From Streptomyces albireticuli (GTDB lineage Bacteria > Actinomycetota > Actinomycetes > Streptomycetales > Streptomycetaceae): DNA of 64,000 bases. The translations under genes and the position numbers were made by a program. Where the stretch lies: the NCBI RefSeq assembly GCF_002192455.1, contig NZ_CP021744.1, forward strand, positions 1,178,001 to 1,242,000, read 5' to 3'. This document shows positions 27,326-36,479 of the stretch, in pieces. The notes under the pieces are model-generated. The model was not told where the DNA came from. It saw only the letters and a program-made list of their open reading frames with translations, and made no database searches. Position 1 is the stretch's first letter. Each line of letters starts with the position of its first letter.

Positions 27326-27638
27326 CTCCGCGGAGCCCGGCGATGACCACCACAGAACTGACCGGCACACTGCTCCTGACCGGCCGGCTCTGCTGAGCGA
27401 CCCTCCGCCTTGCCGCCTTGTGCCGCCGCTGCCCGCCCTTCGCCAGCGCTGACGCGACGCCGTCCATGCGGCCACAGAGCGCTACTTCGCCCACCGGCTG
27501 GACACCCGGAAGAGAGCGATCGCCACATCAGGGGCAGACGGGCCTGAAGAATCGCTCCTGCGGCGCGGCAACCCTCGTTGATGCCTCTCGTCACGTAGAC
27601 GTATGCCGAGAACCTCCCCGTAGCCAGGAGCTCCCGAC
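27326..27638. other. Intergenic stretch, no gene seen
   Basis: No open frame with homology or a ribosome site. A tiny 17-codon frame at 27342 (MTTTELTGTLLLTG) is not convincing. The last part should contain the promoter and leader of the DUF305 gene. Confidence 0.4.
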
Positions 27639-28294
27639 ATGAGCACGCTCTGCCTTCAGGCCCGCCGCGCTGCTTCGGCCACTGCTGTCGCGGTGACGGC
27701 GACGCTCGTCCTGGCTGCCTGCGGCGGGAACAGCAACAACGGGGGATCGGCCGGCACGTCCACCAGCGCCACCCCCTCCGGATCGGCCTCCGCCCCCGCT
27801 GGACTGCACAACCAGGCCGACGTCACCTTCGCGCAGGGGATGATCCCGCACCACCGCCAGGCCATCGTCATGTCCGACATGGTCCAGGCCCACTCCTCCT
27901 CCGGCGAGGTGAAGGCACTCACTGAGAGGATCAAGAAGGCGCAGGCGCCGGAGATCGAGACCATGACCGCCTGGCTGAGAGCCTGGGGCGAGCCGGTCCC
28001 CCGGGGATGAGCGGCATGAGCCACGGAAGTCCCACCGGCATGCCCGGCATGATGGACGACCAGCAGATGAACAGCCTCAAGGGCATGACGGGAACAGCGT
28101 TCGACAAGATGTTCCTGACCATGATGATCGAGCACCATGAAGGCGCGATCTCGATGGCCAACACCGAGAAACGGCGAGGCTCTTACGCGCCGGCCAAGGA
28201 GCTGGCGGACAGCATCGTCACCTCGCAGACCGCAGAGATCGCGCAGATGCGGAAGATGCTCGGTACCGGCTCACCCTCCCCGACCGCATCCTGA
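27639..28294 (+). pseudogene. DUF305 lipoprotein gene, split by a frameshift
   Basis: The first frame (27639-28010) encodes a lipoprotein signal with lipobox LAAC (Cys near residue 28) and the first DUF305 half (FAQGMIPHHRQAIVMSDM, EIETMTAWLRAWGEPVPRG). The second frame (28007-28294) continues the same domain with MSGMSHGSPTGMPGMM, FDKMFLTMMIEHHEGAISMA and EIAQMRKMLG. In intact relatives both halves are one 200-residue secreted, His/Met-rich protein linked to copper. The break lies at the CCCCCGGGG run near 27997-28006, where one base lost or gained would restore the frame. A mutation, a sequencing slip, or ATGA-coupled expression of two halves are all possible. Confidence 0.75.
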
Positions 28295-28534
28295 CCACCG
28301 GACCGGCCGGTGCGTGAAGGGTGGCTGGTCAAAGCCCTGGCGGGGAGCTCCTGAGCGTGGTGTGATGGAAGTGGCGGGAGGAACCCGCAAGAGACGTGGG
28401 GAAGCGGTTCACGACCGTGCACCGCGCAATCGGGATCCGCGAGAAGCGGATGGGCCCTCCCGTTGACGGCGTCGCCGCCAGGACGTCCGGGGCGCCCAAA
28501 CCGATGGCGGCTCCGTGCTCGCCAAGGAGGTGCG

Positions 28535-30904
28535 ATGCCCCTTACCGGACGCGTCATCCCCTTCTCCGAGCTGGGCCGCTCGGACGTGTCCGTAGTGGGC
28601 GGCAAGAACGGCTCGCTCGGTGAACTCATCCGGCACCTGGCCCCCGTAGGGGTCAACGTCCCCGACGGGTTCGCCACCACCGCCGACGCTTACCGCGAGT
28701 TCCTGCGGACGGATGGCCTGGGCGACCGGATCGCCGGGCATCTGGCCCGCCTGCCGTCAGGCGCGGCGCTGTCGGAGGTGGGCGCGGCGATCCGCGCCGA
28801 CATCCTCGCCACGCCCCTGCCCACGGCCTTGGGGGACGAGGTCATCCAGGCGTACGCCCGGCTCGCTCACGAGGCCGGGCGTACCGATCCCGATGTCGCC
28901 GTGCGCAGCAGCGCCACCGCCGAGGACCTGCCCGAGGCGAGCTTCGCCGGGCAGCAGGAGACCTACCTCAACGTTCGCGGTGGCGAAGCGCTGCTGGACG
29001 CGTGTCACCGCTGCTACGCCTCCCTCTTCACCGACCGGGCGATCGACTACCGGGAGCGGATGCGCTTCGACCAGCTCGCCGTGGCCCTTTCGGTCGGCGT
29101 GCAGCTGATGGTCCGCTCCGACCTGGGCTGCTCGGGGGTGATGTTCACTCTGGACACCGAGACCGGGTTCCCGGAGGTCGTGGTGATCGACGCGGCGTGG
29201 GGGCTCGGCGAGAGCGTCGTCAGCGGGCAGGTCGATCCTGACGAGTACGTCGTGTTCAAGCCCCTGCTCAAGAATCCGGTCCTGAACCCGGTGATCCGTG
29301 CGGCGACCGGCAGCAAGCTCATCAAGGTCGTCTACGCCGAGGGCGGCCTCACCCGCACGGTGGACACCGGCCGTGCGGAGCGTGGTGCGCGCGTGCTCGA
29401 CGACGGCGAAGCGCGGTCGCTCGCCGAGTGGGCCGTGGCGGTCGAGCGGCATTACGGGACGCCCATGGACCTGGAGTGGGCCAAGGACGGCCGTACCGGG
29501 GAGGTGTTCGTGGTGCAGGCCCGTCCCGAGACGGTACGATCCCGGCGGGCCCCTGCCGTGCTGCGCCGCTACAAGCTCACCGGCACCGGCGAATGCCTGG
29601 TCACCGGGGTGGCCGTGGGTGAAGCAGTGGGCGCCGGCCCGGCGTGCGCGCTCGCGACCCCCGTGGGGCTGGAACGCTTCCCCACCGGCTCGGTGCTGGT
29701 GACGTCGGTGACCGACCCCGACTGGGAACCGCTGATGAAGCGGGCCGCGGCCATTGTCACCGACCACGGCGGACGCACCTCCCACGCCGCCATCGTCAGC
29801 CGGGAGCTCGGTGTCCCGGCTGTCGTCGGCACCGGCAACGCGACGGCCGTCCTGGCCGACAGCGACCCGGTCACCGTCTCCTGCGCCGAGGGCTCGGAAG
29901 GCCGCGTCTACGCAGGCCTGGTCGGCTACGAGGAGACGGACATCGACGTCACGGAGCTGCCCGCGACGCGTACCCGGGTCATGCTGAACCTCGCGGACCC
30001 AGCCGCGGCCTTCCGCTGGTGGCAGCTGCCGGCGGACGGCGTGGGGCTGGCCCGTATGGAGTTCATGGTGGCCCATCAGGTGAAAGTCCATCCCATGGCG
30101 CTGCTCCGGCCCGGCCGGCTCTCCGCCGAGGAGCGGCACGCCGTCGACGAGCTCACCGCGGGGTATGCCGACCGTGCCGAATACTTCGTCGATCGTCTGG
30201 CGCGCGGGGTGGCCACCATTACCGCCTCCCGATGGCCGGCTCCGGTGATCCTGCGCACCAGCGACTTCAAGACCAACGAGTACGCCAAGTTGGTCGGCGG
30301 CCGCCCCTTCGAACCGGCCGAGGCAAACCCGATGATCGGGTGGCGTGGCGCCAGCCGCTACTACAGCGAGGGCTACCGGGAAGGATTCGCCCTGGAGTGC
30401 CAGGCGATCCGGCGGGTGCGCGAGGGCTTCGGACTGACCAACGTCGTAGTGATGATCCCCTTCTGCCGTACTCCGGCGGAAGCGGACCGTGTCCTGGAAG
30501 TCATGGCACAGGAAGGACTACGGCGTGGTGAGCACGGGTTGCAGGTGTACGTCATGGCGGAGATCCCGGCGAACATTGTTCTCGCTCGCGAATTCGCCGA
30601 GCGCTTCGACGGCTTCTCCATCGGCAGCAACGATCTCACGCAGCTCACCTTGGGCGTGGACCGCGACTCGGAGGAGCTGGCCGGGCTCTTCGACGAGACG
30701 GACCGCGCGGTGACCAGGAGCATCGAATCCCTGATCTCCATCGCCCATGACGCAGGCCGTCCTGTGGGCCTGTGCGGTCAACGCCCGAGTGACGACCCCG
30801 ACTTCGCGGCGTTCCTGGTCGCAGCCGGGATCGACTCCGTCTCTGTCGCACCCGACAGCTTCGTCCCGGTGAAACAGCATGTGGCGGCGGCCGAACAGCA
30901 GTGA
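28535..30904 (+). CDS. ppsA: Phosphoenolpyruvate synthase
   Basis: A 789-residue enzyme that makes PEP from pyruvate with ATP giving AMP and phosphate, opening gluconeogenesis from C3 acids. The N-terminal ATP-grasp domain shows VGGKNGSLGEL and RSSATAEDLPEASFAGQQET. The phosphohistidine domain has GGRTSHAAIVSRELGVPAVVG, with the catalytic His. The C-terminal TIM barrel has TSDFKTNEY, GSNDLTQLTLGVDRDS and LCGQRPSDDP. ATG follows AAGGAGGTGCG. It begins a rightward run with a USP, two CBS-BON genes and an HTH-flavin-barrel gene. Alongside lactate dehydrogenase it could recycle fermentation products. Confidence 0.94.
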   Translation: MPLTGRVIPFSELGRSDVSVVGGKNGSLGELIRHLAPVGVNVPDGFATTADAYREFLRTDGLGDRIAGHLARLPSGAALSEVGAAIRADILATPLPTALGDEVIQAYARLAHEAGRTDPDVAVRSSATAEDLPEASFAGQQETYLNVRGGEALLDACHRCYASLFTDRAIDYRERMRFDQLAVALSVGVQLMVRSDLGCSGVMFTLDTETGFPEVVVIDAAWGLGESVVSGQVDPDEYVVFKPLLKNPVLNPVIRAATGSKLIKVVYAEGGLTRTVDTGRAERGARVLDDGEARSLAEWAVAVERHYGTPMDLEWAKDGRTGEVFVVQARPETVRSRRAPAVLRRYKLTGTGECLVTGVAVGEAVGAGPACALATPVGLERFPTGSVLVTSVTDPDWEPLMKRAAAIVTDHGGRTSHAAIVSRELGVPAVVGTGNATAVLADSDPVTVSCAEGSEGRVYAGLVGYEETDIDVTELPATRTRVMLNLADPAAAFRWWQLPADGVGLARMEFMVAHQVKVHPMALLRPGRLSAEERHAVDELTAGYADRAEYFVDRLARGVATITASRWPAPVILRTSDFKTNEYAKLVGGRPFEPAEANPMIGWRGASRYYSEGYREGFALECQAIRRVREGFGLTNVVVMIPFCRTPAEADRVLEVMAQEGLRRGEHGLQVYVMAEIPANIVLAREFAERFDGFSIGSNDLTQLTLGVDRDSEELAGLFDETDRAVTRSIESLISIAHDAGRPVGLCGQRPSDDPDFAAFLVAAGIDSVSVAPDSFVPVKQHVAAAEQQ

Positions 30905-30949
30905 GTGGGAGCGGCGCCCGGGCACCGCCCACCCGTGGAGGTGGTCATC

Positions 30950-31786
30950 GTGGCACGTCCGGTCGCTGTGGGCGTCGACGGCTCGGAGGAGAGCCTCGCC
31001 GCCGTGGCCTGGGCCGCGCGCGAGGCCGTGACACGGGACGCGCCACTGCGCGTCGTACACGCACTGGAGTGGAGGACCAGCAATCTGCAGTTCTCCCCCG
31101 GCGTCTCCGCCCAGCGCGAATGGGCGGAGGGCAGGATCGAGACCGTTCGGCAGGAGCTGGCCGAGGCGCATCCGGGCCTGCGGGTCGACGTGGACGGCGT
31201 TTCCGAGCTGCCGGCGAAGGCACTCATCGAGGCGGGCCGGGAGTCGCAGCTGCTCGCGCTGGGATCGCGAGGGCTCGGCGGCTTCGAGGGGTGGCTGCTG
31301 GGCTCGGTGAGCCTGGCGGTGGTCGCCCACGCGACCGTACCTGTGGTGTTGGTCCGTGCCGGGGTGGAGCCGCCGGTGCGCGGAGGTGACGGTCCGGTCG
31401 TGGTGGGGGTCGGGCGGGATGGTTCGTACGGCCCGTTGGTGGACTTCGCCTTCCGCGCCGCGGCGGCCAGGCAGGTCGTGCTGCGGGTCGTCCACGCCCG
31501 ACAGCAGGAAGCCACCGACGGCAGTGAAGGCGAGGAGAAACCGGGCGGCGGCGTCCTCGTGGGCCGATTGGCCCCATGGCGGCAGCAGTGGCCGGGCGTG
31601 GAAGTGGACAAGTGGCTGACGACCGGGCCGGCCGCCCAGCGTCTGGTCGAGGCAGCCAGGGACGCGGAGCTCCTGGTCGTCGGCCGTCGTGTGCACCGGC
31701 CGGCCCTCGGCGCGCATATCGGCCCCGTAACCCACGCTGCGGTCCACCATGTCAGATGTCCGGTGGCGGTTGTACCGCACAGCTGA
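30950..31786 (+). CDS. Universal stress protein, tandem Usp domains
   Basis: A 278-residue protein with two Usp domains. The first (about 1-140) has GSRGLGGFEGWLLGSVSLAVV, a good ATP-binding signature. The second ends in VGRRVHRPALGAHIGPVTHA and CPVAVVPHS and is degenerate at the nucleotide loop. I chose the GTG at 30950 (GGAGGTGG 7-10 nt upstream), which starts the protein at ARPVAVGVDGS; an earlier GTG at 30905 would add 15 unlikely residues. It follows ppsA by 45 bp and precedes a CBS-BON gene by 45 bp, so one transcript is likely. Confidence 0.88.
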   Translation: MARPVAVGVDGSEESLAAVAWAAREAVTRDAPLRVVHALEWRTSNLQFSPGVSAQREWAEGRIETVRQELAEAHPGLRVDVDGVSELPAKALIEAGRESQLLALGSRGLGGFEGWLLGSVSLAVVAHATVPVVLVRAGVEPPVRGGDGPVVVGVGRDGSYGPLVDFAFRAAAARQVVLRVVHARQQEATDGSEGEEKPGGGVLVGRLAPWRQQWPGVEVDKWLTTGPAAQRLVEAARDAELLVVGRRVHRPALGAHIGPVTHAAVHHVRCPVAVVPHS

Positions 31787-31831
31787 CATAAACGGGAGTA
31801 TCTGGGATCTTCCGGAAGGGACCCGAACGTC

Positions 31832-32509
31832 ATGCTGCAGCACCGGACGGTTGATGAGCTCATGACCCGCAACGTGGTGCGGGTGCGGCCGGACACGCCG
31901 TTCAAGGAGATCGTCAGGGAGCTCGCCGAGAACGACGTCACGGCGGTGCCGGTCGTCGACCCCAGCGGCCGAGTGGTCGGCGTGGTCTCCGAGGCGGACC
32001 TGATGCGCAAGTCGGCCGACCAGCCCGACCCCTTCGGCCGCGTGGCCGTACCCAGTCTCGAAGCGTGGGAGCGTGCCAAAGCGGAAGGCGCCAGGGCCGA
32101 GGAACTCATGTCCGCTCCCCCGGTGTGCGCGCGGCCGGAGTGGAACGTCGTGGAGACCGCCCGGCTGATGACGACGCAGAACGTCAAGCGCCTGCCGGTG
32201 GTCGACGAGACCGACAATCTCGTCGGCATCATCAGTCGGGCCGACATCCTGCGGGTCTTCCTCCGCGAGGACGCCGCCATCCGCTCCGAGATCGAACGCG
32301 ATCTCTTGGAACGCACCATGGGTCTGGCACCCTCGGCGGTGCGGGCCGAGGTGTCCGAAGGACAGGTCATCCTCACCGGCAACGTCGAGACCCGCAGCAC
32401 GATCCCGCTCATCGAACATCTGTGCCGTTCAGTGGACGGCGTCGTCTCGGTCCACCAGCGCCTGACGTACACGACGGACGACACCGGAGGCGGCTTCCCC
32501 GCCGCATGA
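31832..32509 (+). CDS. CBS-pair protein with C-terminal BON domain
   Basis: A 225-residue protein: CBS motif 1 (about 8-62, VDELMTRNVVRVRPDTPFKE), CBS motif 2 (about 94-150, AEELMSAPPVCARPEWNVVE), then a BON domain (about 155-218, VRAEVSEGQVILTGNVETR). CBS pairs bind adenosyl ligands such as AMP or ATP, and BON domains are associated with phospholipid or surface binding. It may sense energy state at the membrane. The stop overlaps a possible ATG of the next CBS-BON gene, its paralogue. The Hrp1 CBS protein of mycobacteria is a DosR-induced relative of the CBS half. Confidence 0.9.
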   Translation: MLQHRTVDELMTRNVVRVRPDTPFKEIVRELAENDVTAVPVVDPSGRVVGVVSEADLMRKSADQPDPFGRVAVPSLEAWERAKAEGARAEELMSAPPVCARPEWNVVETARLMTTQNVKRLPVVDETDNLVGIISRADILRVFLREDAAIRSEIERDLLERTMGLAPSAVRAEVSEGQVILTGNVETRSTIPLIEHLCRSVDGVVSVHQRLTYTTDDTGGGFPAA

Positions 32510-32541
32510 CCACGCGCGGGCACTCTCACGAGGAGCCAGAG

Positions 32542-33192
32542 ATGTACCGCACGCAGCGCACCGTCAGTGACGTGATGACGCAGACCGTCGTGGCGGTCAG
32601 CGGTGATGCGCCCTACAAGCAGATCGCCCGGACGCTCGCGGAGTGGAAGGTCAGCGCCGTGCCCGTCCTGGCGGGCGAGGGCCGTGTCATCGGCGTCGTC
32701 TCCGAGGCCGATCTCTTGTCGAAGGAGGAGTACAAGGGACGCGAGCCGACCGACGTCGCCCGGCCCGAGCAGCTCGGTGACCTGGCGAAGGCGGGTGCGA
32801 GGACCGCGGAGGACTTGATGAGCACTCCCGCCGTCACCGTGCACGCGGATGCCACCGTCGCCGAAGCCGCCCGCATCATGGCCCGAAAGGGCGTCAAGCG
32901 CCTGCCCGTGGTCGACGCCGAAGGGATGCTCGCCGGCATCGTCAGCCGCGCCGACCTGCTCAAGGTCTACCTCCGCAGCGACGAGGACATCGCGCAGGAG
33001 GTCCGCGACGAGGTCATCGCCCGCCTCTTTCCCCACCGGAGCCCCACCGTCGAGGTCCAGGTGACCGAAGGTGTGGTCACCCTCTCGGGCCACCTGCCCG
33101 ACGCGACCATGGTCCCGTTCGTGGCACGGCTGGTCAGGGCCGCTGAAGGCGTCGTCAACGTCGACCTCCGCCTGGACGGCCCGACGAGCTGA
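32542..33192 (+). CDS. CBS-pair protein with C-terminal BON domain (second copy)
   Basis: A 216-residue paralogue of the preceding gene with the same order: CBS 1 (VSDVMTQTVVAVSGDAPYKQ), CBS 2 (AEDLMSTPAVTVHADATVAE), BON (VEVQVTEGVVTLSGHLPDA). The ATG at 32542 follows GAGGAGCCAGAG; an ATG at 32506 overlapping the previous stop would add 12 residues without a ribosome site. A 17-bp-stem hairpin begins 2 bp after the stop and likely ends the ppsA transcript. Confidence 0.9.
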   Translation: MYRTQRTVSDVMTQTVVAVSGDAPYKQIARTLAEWKVSAVPVLAGEGRVIGVVSEADLLSKEEYKGREPTDVARPEQLGDLAKAGARTAEDLMSTPAVTVHADATVAEAARIMARKGVKRLPVVDAEGMLAGIVSRADLLKVYLRSDEDIAQEVRDEVIARLFPHRSPTVEVQVTEGVVTLSGHLPDATMVPFVARLVRAAEGVVNVDLRLDGPTS

Positions 33193-33194
33193 AC

Positions 33195-33238
33195 GCCGAC
33201 CGGGAGCCCGGGCGCCACCGTCCGGGCTCCCGGTCGGC
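33195..33238 (+). terminator. Perfect 17-bp hairpin after CBS-BON gene
   Basis: Arms 33195-33211 and 33222-33238 are perfectly complementary (GCCGACCGGGAGCCCGG), with a 10-nt loop. There is no clear T run, as is usual for Streptomyces terminators. It starts 2 bp after the CBS-BON stop codon and lies before the HTH-flavin-barrel gene. Confidence 0.8.
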
Positions 33239-33352
33239 TGCACAGCACTGGCACGAGCCCTCACGTTCTGATCCCCTGGAAGAGGCGGCTAGCGAGCCGC
33301 GGACCGCCGGCGACGGCACCCCGCACCGGGCGGCCACGTGGAGGCTGGGACG

Positions 33353-34042
33353 ATGCACAACGGCGGGCCGCGACCCGGCGACCCCGACACGGACTCCGCC
33401 GGTCCGCACAAGGACACGGTGGCGATCCGCTGCGCAGTGCGCCGCGAGCAGCTGGGACTGACCCGGGAAGAGGTGGCACACCGGGCCGGCATGTCCGCCG
33501 CCTACCTGAGCCAGCTGGAGACGTTCAGCGGCGACTTCGACCCCGCCGCCCTCATCCGCCTCGCCGCCGCCCTGGAGATGCCCTACGACGAACTCGCGGG
33601 AGGCCCGCGTGAGGCGGCACCCGGCCAGCAGCCCGCCGGTACCAGCCCCCTGCTCGCGCAGCTCTCCGAAGACGACTGCTGGCAGAAACTCGGCACGCAC
33701 GGCATCGGCAGGATCGGCCTGACCGCCGGGCCCGCACCCGTCGTCCTGCCCGTGAACTTCCTGGTCGACGGCCGCACCATCGTCTACCGAACCGAGACGG
33801 GAGGCGCGGCGGCCGCAGCCGACGCGGACCAGCTCGCGTTCGAAGCCGACCACATCGACGAACACCTCAGCCGCGGCTGGAGCGTCCTCATCACCGGAAC
33901 GGCCGAGCACATCATCGACCCCGGCACGGTCGAGGCCCTCGCCACCCGCCCAGGAGCGGAACCCTGGGCCGGCGGCAAGCGGGACCTGTGGATCCGGATT
34001 CGCCCCGGCCAGGTGACCGGGCGCACCATCCACACCCGGTGA
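33353..34042 (+). CDS. XRE helix-turn-helix fused to pyridoxamine-phosphate-oxidase-like split barrel (second copy)
   Basis: A 229-residue paralogue of the protein at 3134-3817. HTH residues about 24-80 (RREQLGLTREEVAHRAGM, AAYLSQLE). Split barrel about 100-225 (LGTHGIGRIGL, PVVLPVNFLVDGRTIVYRT, AFEADHIDE, WSVLITGTAEHI). ATG at 33353 follows GGAGGCTGGGACG; a GTG at 33338 is less likely because it overlaps that site. A terminator upstream suggests its own promoter. It is convergent with the GH65 gene, 3 bp away. A ligand-responsive repressor is a plausible role; flavin, F420 or heme could be the ligand. Confidence 0.85.
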   Translation: MHNGGPRPGDPDTDSAGPHKDTVAIRCAVRREQLGLTREEVAHRAGMSAAYLSQLETFSGDFDPAALIRLAAALEMPYDELAGGPREAAPGQQPAGTSPLLAQLSEDDCWQKLGTHGIGRIGLTAGPAPVVLPVNFLVDGRTIVYRTETGGAAAAADADQLAFEADHIDEHLSRGWSVLITGTAEHIIDPGTVEALATRPGAEPWAGGKRDLWIRIRPGQVTGRTIHTR

Positions 34043-34045
34043 GCC

Positions 34046-36454
34046 TCAGCCGTTCTGTCGCCCGGGCAATCTCACCGAGGTCCCCGCGCCCGGCAGCACG
34101 GTGAGCGAGCGATCGGGCAGGACGATCCTGACCGCCGACTCCTCCGAGTCCGGCACACTGACCGTCAACTCGTCGCTCCGCACCCGCACTCCGATGCCCC
34201 AATGCCCCCGGTAGCGGAGGGTCAAGCCGAACTCGGAGAGTTCCGGCAGCTCCACCGGGTCCAAGCAGAGGGCATCCTCCCGGGTCTCCAGCCCCGTCAG
34301 GCCACGCTGGACAAAGTCGAGGGTCCCGGCCATGGCACCGAGGTGGATGCCTTCCGGCGTGGTGCCGCCCTGGAGGTCCGCGACATCGCCCTCGAGCGCT
34401 TCATGGCAGTAGCGCCATGCGTCGGCGCGGCGGGCGCGGGCCAGGACCCAGCCGTGGACGACCTCGCTGAGGGTGGAACCGTGGCTGGTGCGGCGCAGAT
34501 AGTAGTCGACCGTGCGCTGCCAGAGTTCGTCCGTGAGCCGGTAGCCGAGACGCTTGAAGAGCGAGGCGAGTTCAGCCGGCGAGAAGAGATAGCCGAGCAT
34601 CAGCACGTCCGCCTGCTTCGATACCCGGTACCGGTTGACCGCGTCGCCCTCGGCTTCGAGAATGCGGTCCAGTCGGCGGATGTTGCCGTAGCGTGCCCGG
34701 TATCGGTCCCAGTCCAGCTCGGCCAGCTCCCCGTAGCCGTCGAACTGACTGATGACCCCTTGGTGAAACGGCACCATGAGGCGCCGGGAGAGCTCCTCCC
34801 ACAGCGGGAGTTCGCCAGTGTCGAGGCTGCCGCGTTCGACGAGTTCCTGCCGGCGCCGGGCCGGAATACCACGGGCGATATCGAGGGCGCGGGCGAGAAC
34901 CCACGCGGCCGTGACGTTGGTGTACGCGTTGTCGTCGATGCCGGGTCGGCCGGCGCCGGGGTAGGCGTCGTGGTACTCGTCGGGGCCGACGACTTCGCGG
35001 ATGCGGTACCGGCCACTCGCAGGGTCGAGAACCGCGCTGCTCGCCCAGAAGCGGGCGATCTGCAGCACCATGTCCGCGCCCTTGGTATGCAGGTATTTCG
35101 TGTCGCCGGTGGCCTGGCAGTACTGCCACACGTTGTACGCGATCGCGGAGCCGACGTGCCGCTGGAGCCAGGTATGGTCGGGCAGCCAACGGCCGGAGCG
35201 CGGGTTCAGGTGCAGCCGCTGGCTCTCGTCCCGGCCGTCGCTGCCGCTCTGCCAGGGATATACCGCGCCGGCCCGGCCCACTTGCCGCGCCGCCCACACA
35301 GCCTGCGGGAGCCGCCGGTGACGGTAGTCGAGCAGGGCCCGCGACACCTCGGGAAAGTGCAGGTTGAGGTACGGCAGCACGAACAGCTCGTCCCAGAAGA
35401 CGTGCCCCCGGTACGCCTCCCCGTGCAGTCCCCGCGCCGGCACGCCGACGTCGAGGTCCGCGGTGTGCGGGGAGAGCGTCTGCAGGACGTGGAAGAGGTG
35501 CAGGCGCAACACGTGGCCCGCCTCGCCCGGCACCTCAAGCTCTGCTCGTCGCCACAACTGCCTCCAGGCAACGGCATGCGAGTGGAGAAGCGCGGCGAAG
35601 TCCGGGGCGCGGGCCGCCCGTTCGGTGGCCGCTGCGAGTGGGTCGCTGATCGCCCGGTCACGGGACGTGTGCAGCGCCACGGTCTTGACCAGCGTGATGG
35701 GCTGCCCCTCGGGCAGGGCGAGCTCGAAGCGGTGGACCGCCAGGTGCCCTGCCGCGTTCAGTGAGGCCGACACCGGTGGCGGCCCGACGACCTCGGCTCG
35801 CTGGGCCATGCTGATGCCGGTTTCCGACGTCCTGGTACGGCAGCGGAGCCAGACCCTGTCCGGCTCCGCCACCCCGACGTGCACGCCGGTGAGGTGACGG
35901 CGGTCCAGAGCGCGGTAACGGTGCACGTTGGCGTTGGTGACGTTCCCGTCCAGCCCGGCCTCCACCTCGATCCGCCCGCCCCACCCCTCGGCCACGAAGA
36001 CCGTCCGCAAGGCTCCGATGTGCGGGTCGCCCATGTGGACCAGACGGCACTGCTCCACCCGCAACACGCGACCATCGACCGCCCGGTACCGGAAGGTCCG
36101 GGTCAGTGTGCCCTGCCGGAGATCGAGCACCTGCCGGTAGTCCGTGACCTCGCAGACGTCCGGCGTGAACCACGGCCCGGGCGAGCCGTCGGGAGACAGC
36201 AGCCGGAAGCGCAGGAGCAGCCAGTTCGGAAGGTTGACCAGATCCTCGTTCTCGATCTGGCGGCCCGCCACCGAGGAGACGAGGCGGTCGTAGCAGCCGG
36301 CCACGTAGGTGCCCGGGCAGTGGACCAGCCCTCCCCGGGATTCGGGCGCCGCGCCTCGTGTCGCGAAGTAGCCGTTCCCGAGCGTGTGGAGCGTCTCCCG
36401 CAAGGGCTCCGTGGTGGGGTCGTAGCCCTCGTACTCCCAGGTCCACTCCCCCAT
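34046..36454 (-). CDS. Glycoside hydrolase family 65 protein (trehalose/maltose-type phosphorylase or hydrolase)
   Basis: An 802-residue GH65 enzyme. N-terminal beta-sandwich (LGNGYFATRGAAPES, about 26-40), then an (alpha/alpha)6 barrel with FWDELFVLPYL (353-363) and the general acid Glu 493 in VGPDEYH. The C-terminal region has LQGGTTPEGIHLGAMAGTLD. Family members phosphorolyse or hydrolyse alpha-glucosides such as trehalose or maltose. Trehalose is a stress store, so mobilising it would suit this island. ATG follows GGGAAGCGAGACTGGCC, a weak site. It lies 25 bp after the CBS gene on the same strand. Confidence 0.88.
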   Translation of the reverse strand: MGEWTWEYEGYDPTTEPLRETLHTLGNGYFATRGAAPESRGGLVHCPGTYVAGCYDRLVSSVAGRQIENEDLVNLPNWLLLRFRLLSPDGSPGPWFTPDVCEVTDYRQVLDLRQGTLTRTFRYRAVDGRVLRVEQCRLVHMGDPHIGALRTVFVAEGWGGRIEVEAGLDGNVTNANVHRYRALDRRHLTGVHVGVAEPDRVWLRCRTRTSETGISMAQRAEVVGPPPVSASLNAAGHLAVHRFELALPEGQPITLVKTVALHTSRDRAISDPLAAATERAARAPDFAALLHSHAVAWRQLWRRAELEVPGEAGHVLRLHLFHVLQTLSPHTADLDVGVPARGLHGEAYRGHVFWDELFVLPYLNLHFPEVSRALLDYRHRRLPQAVWAARQVGRAGAVYPWQSGSDGRDESQRLHLNPRSGRWLPDHTWLQRHVGSAIAYNVWQYCQATGDTKYLHTKGADMVLQIARFWASSAVLDPASGRYRIREVVGPDEYHDAYPGAGRPGIDDNAYTNVTAAWVLARALDIARGIPARRRQELVERGSLDTGELPLWEELSRRLMVPFHQGVISQFDGYGELAELDWDRYRARYGNIRRLDRILEAEGDAVNRYRVSKQADVLMLGYLFSPAELASLFKRLGYRLTDELWQRTVDYYLRRTSHGSTLSEVVHGWVLARARRADAWRYCHEALEGDVADLQGGTTPEGIHLGAMAGTLDFVQRGLTGLETREDALCLDPVELPELSEFGLTLRYRGHWGIGVRVRSDELTVSVPDSEESAVRIVLPDRSLTVLPGAGTSVRLPGRQNG

Positions 36455-36479
36455 GGCCAGTCTCGCTTCCCGTTCCGGT

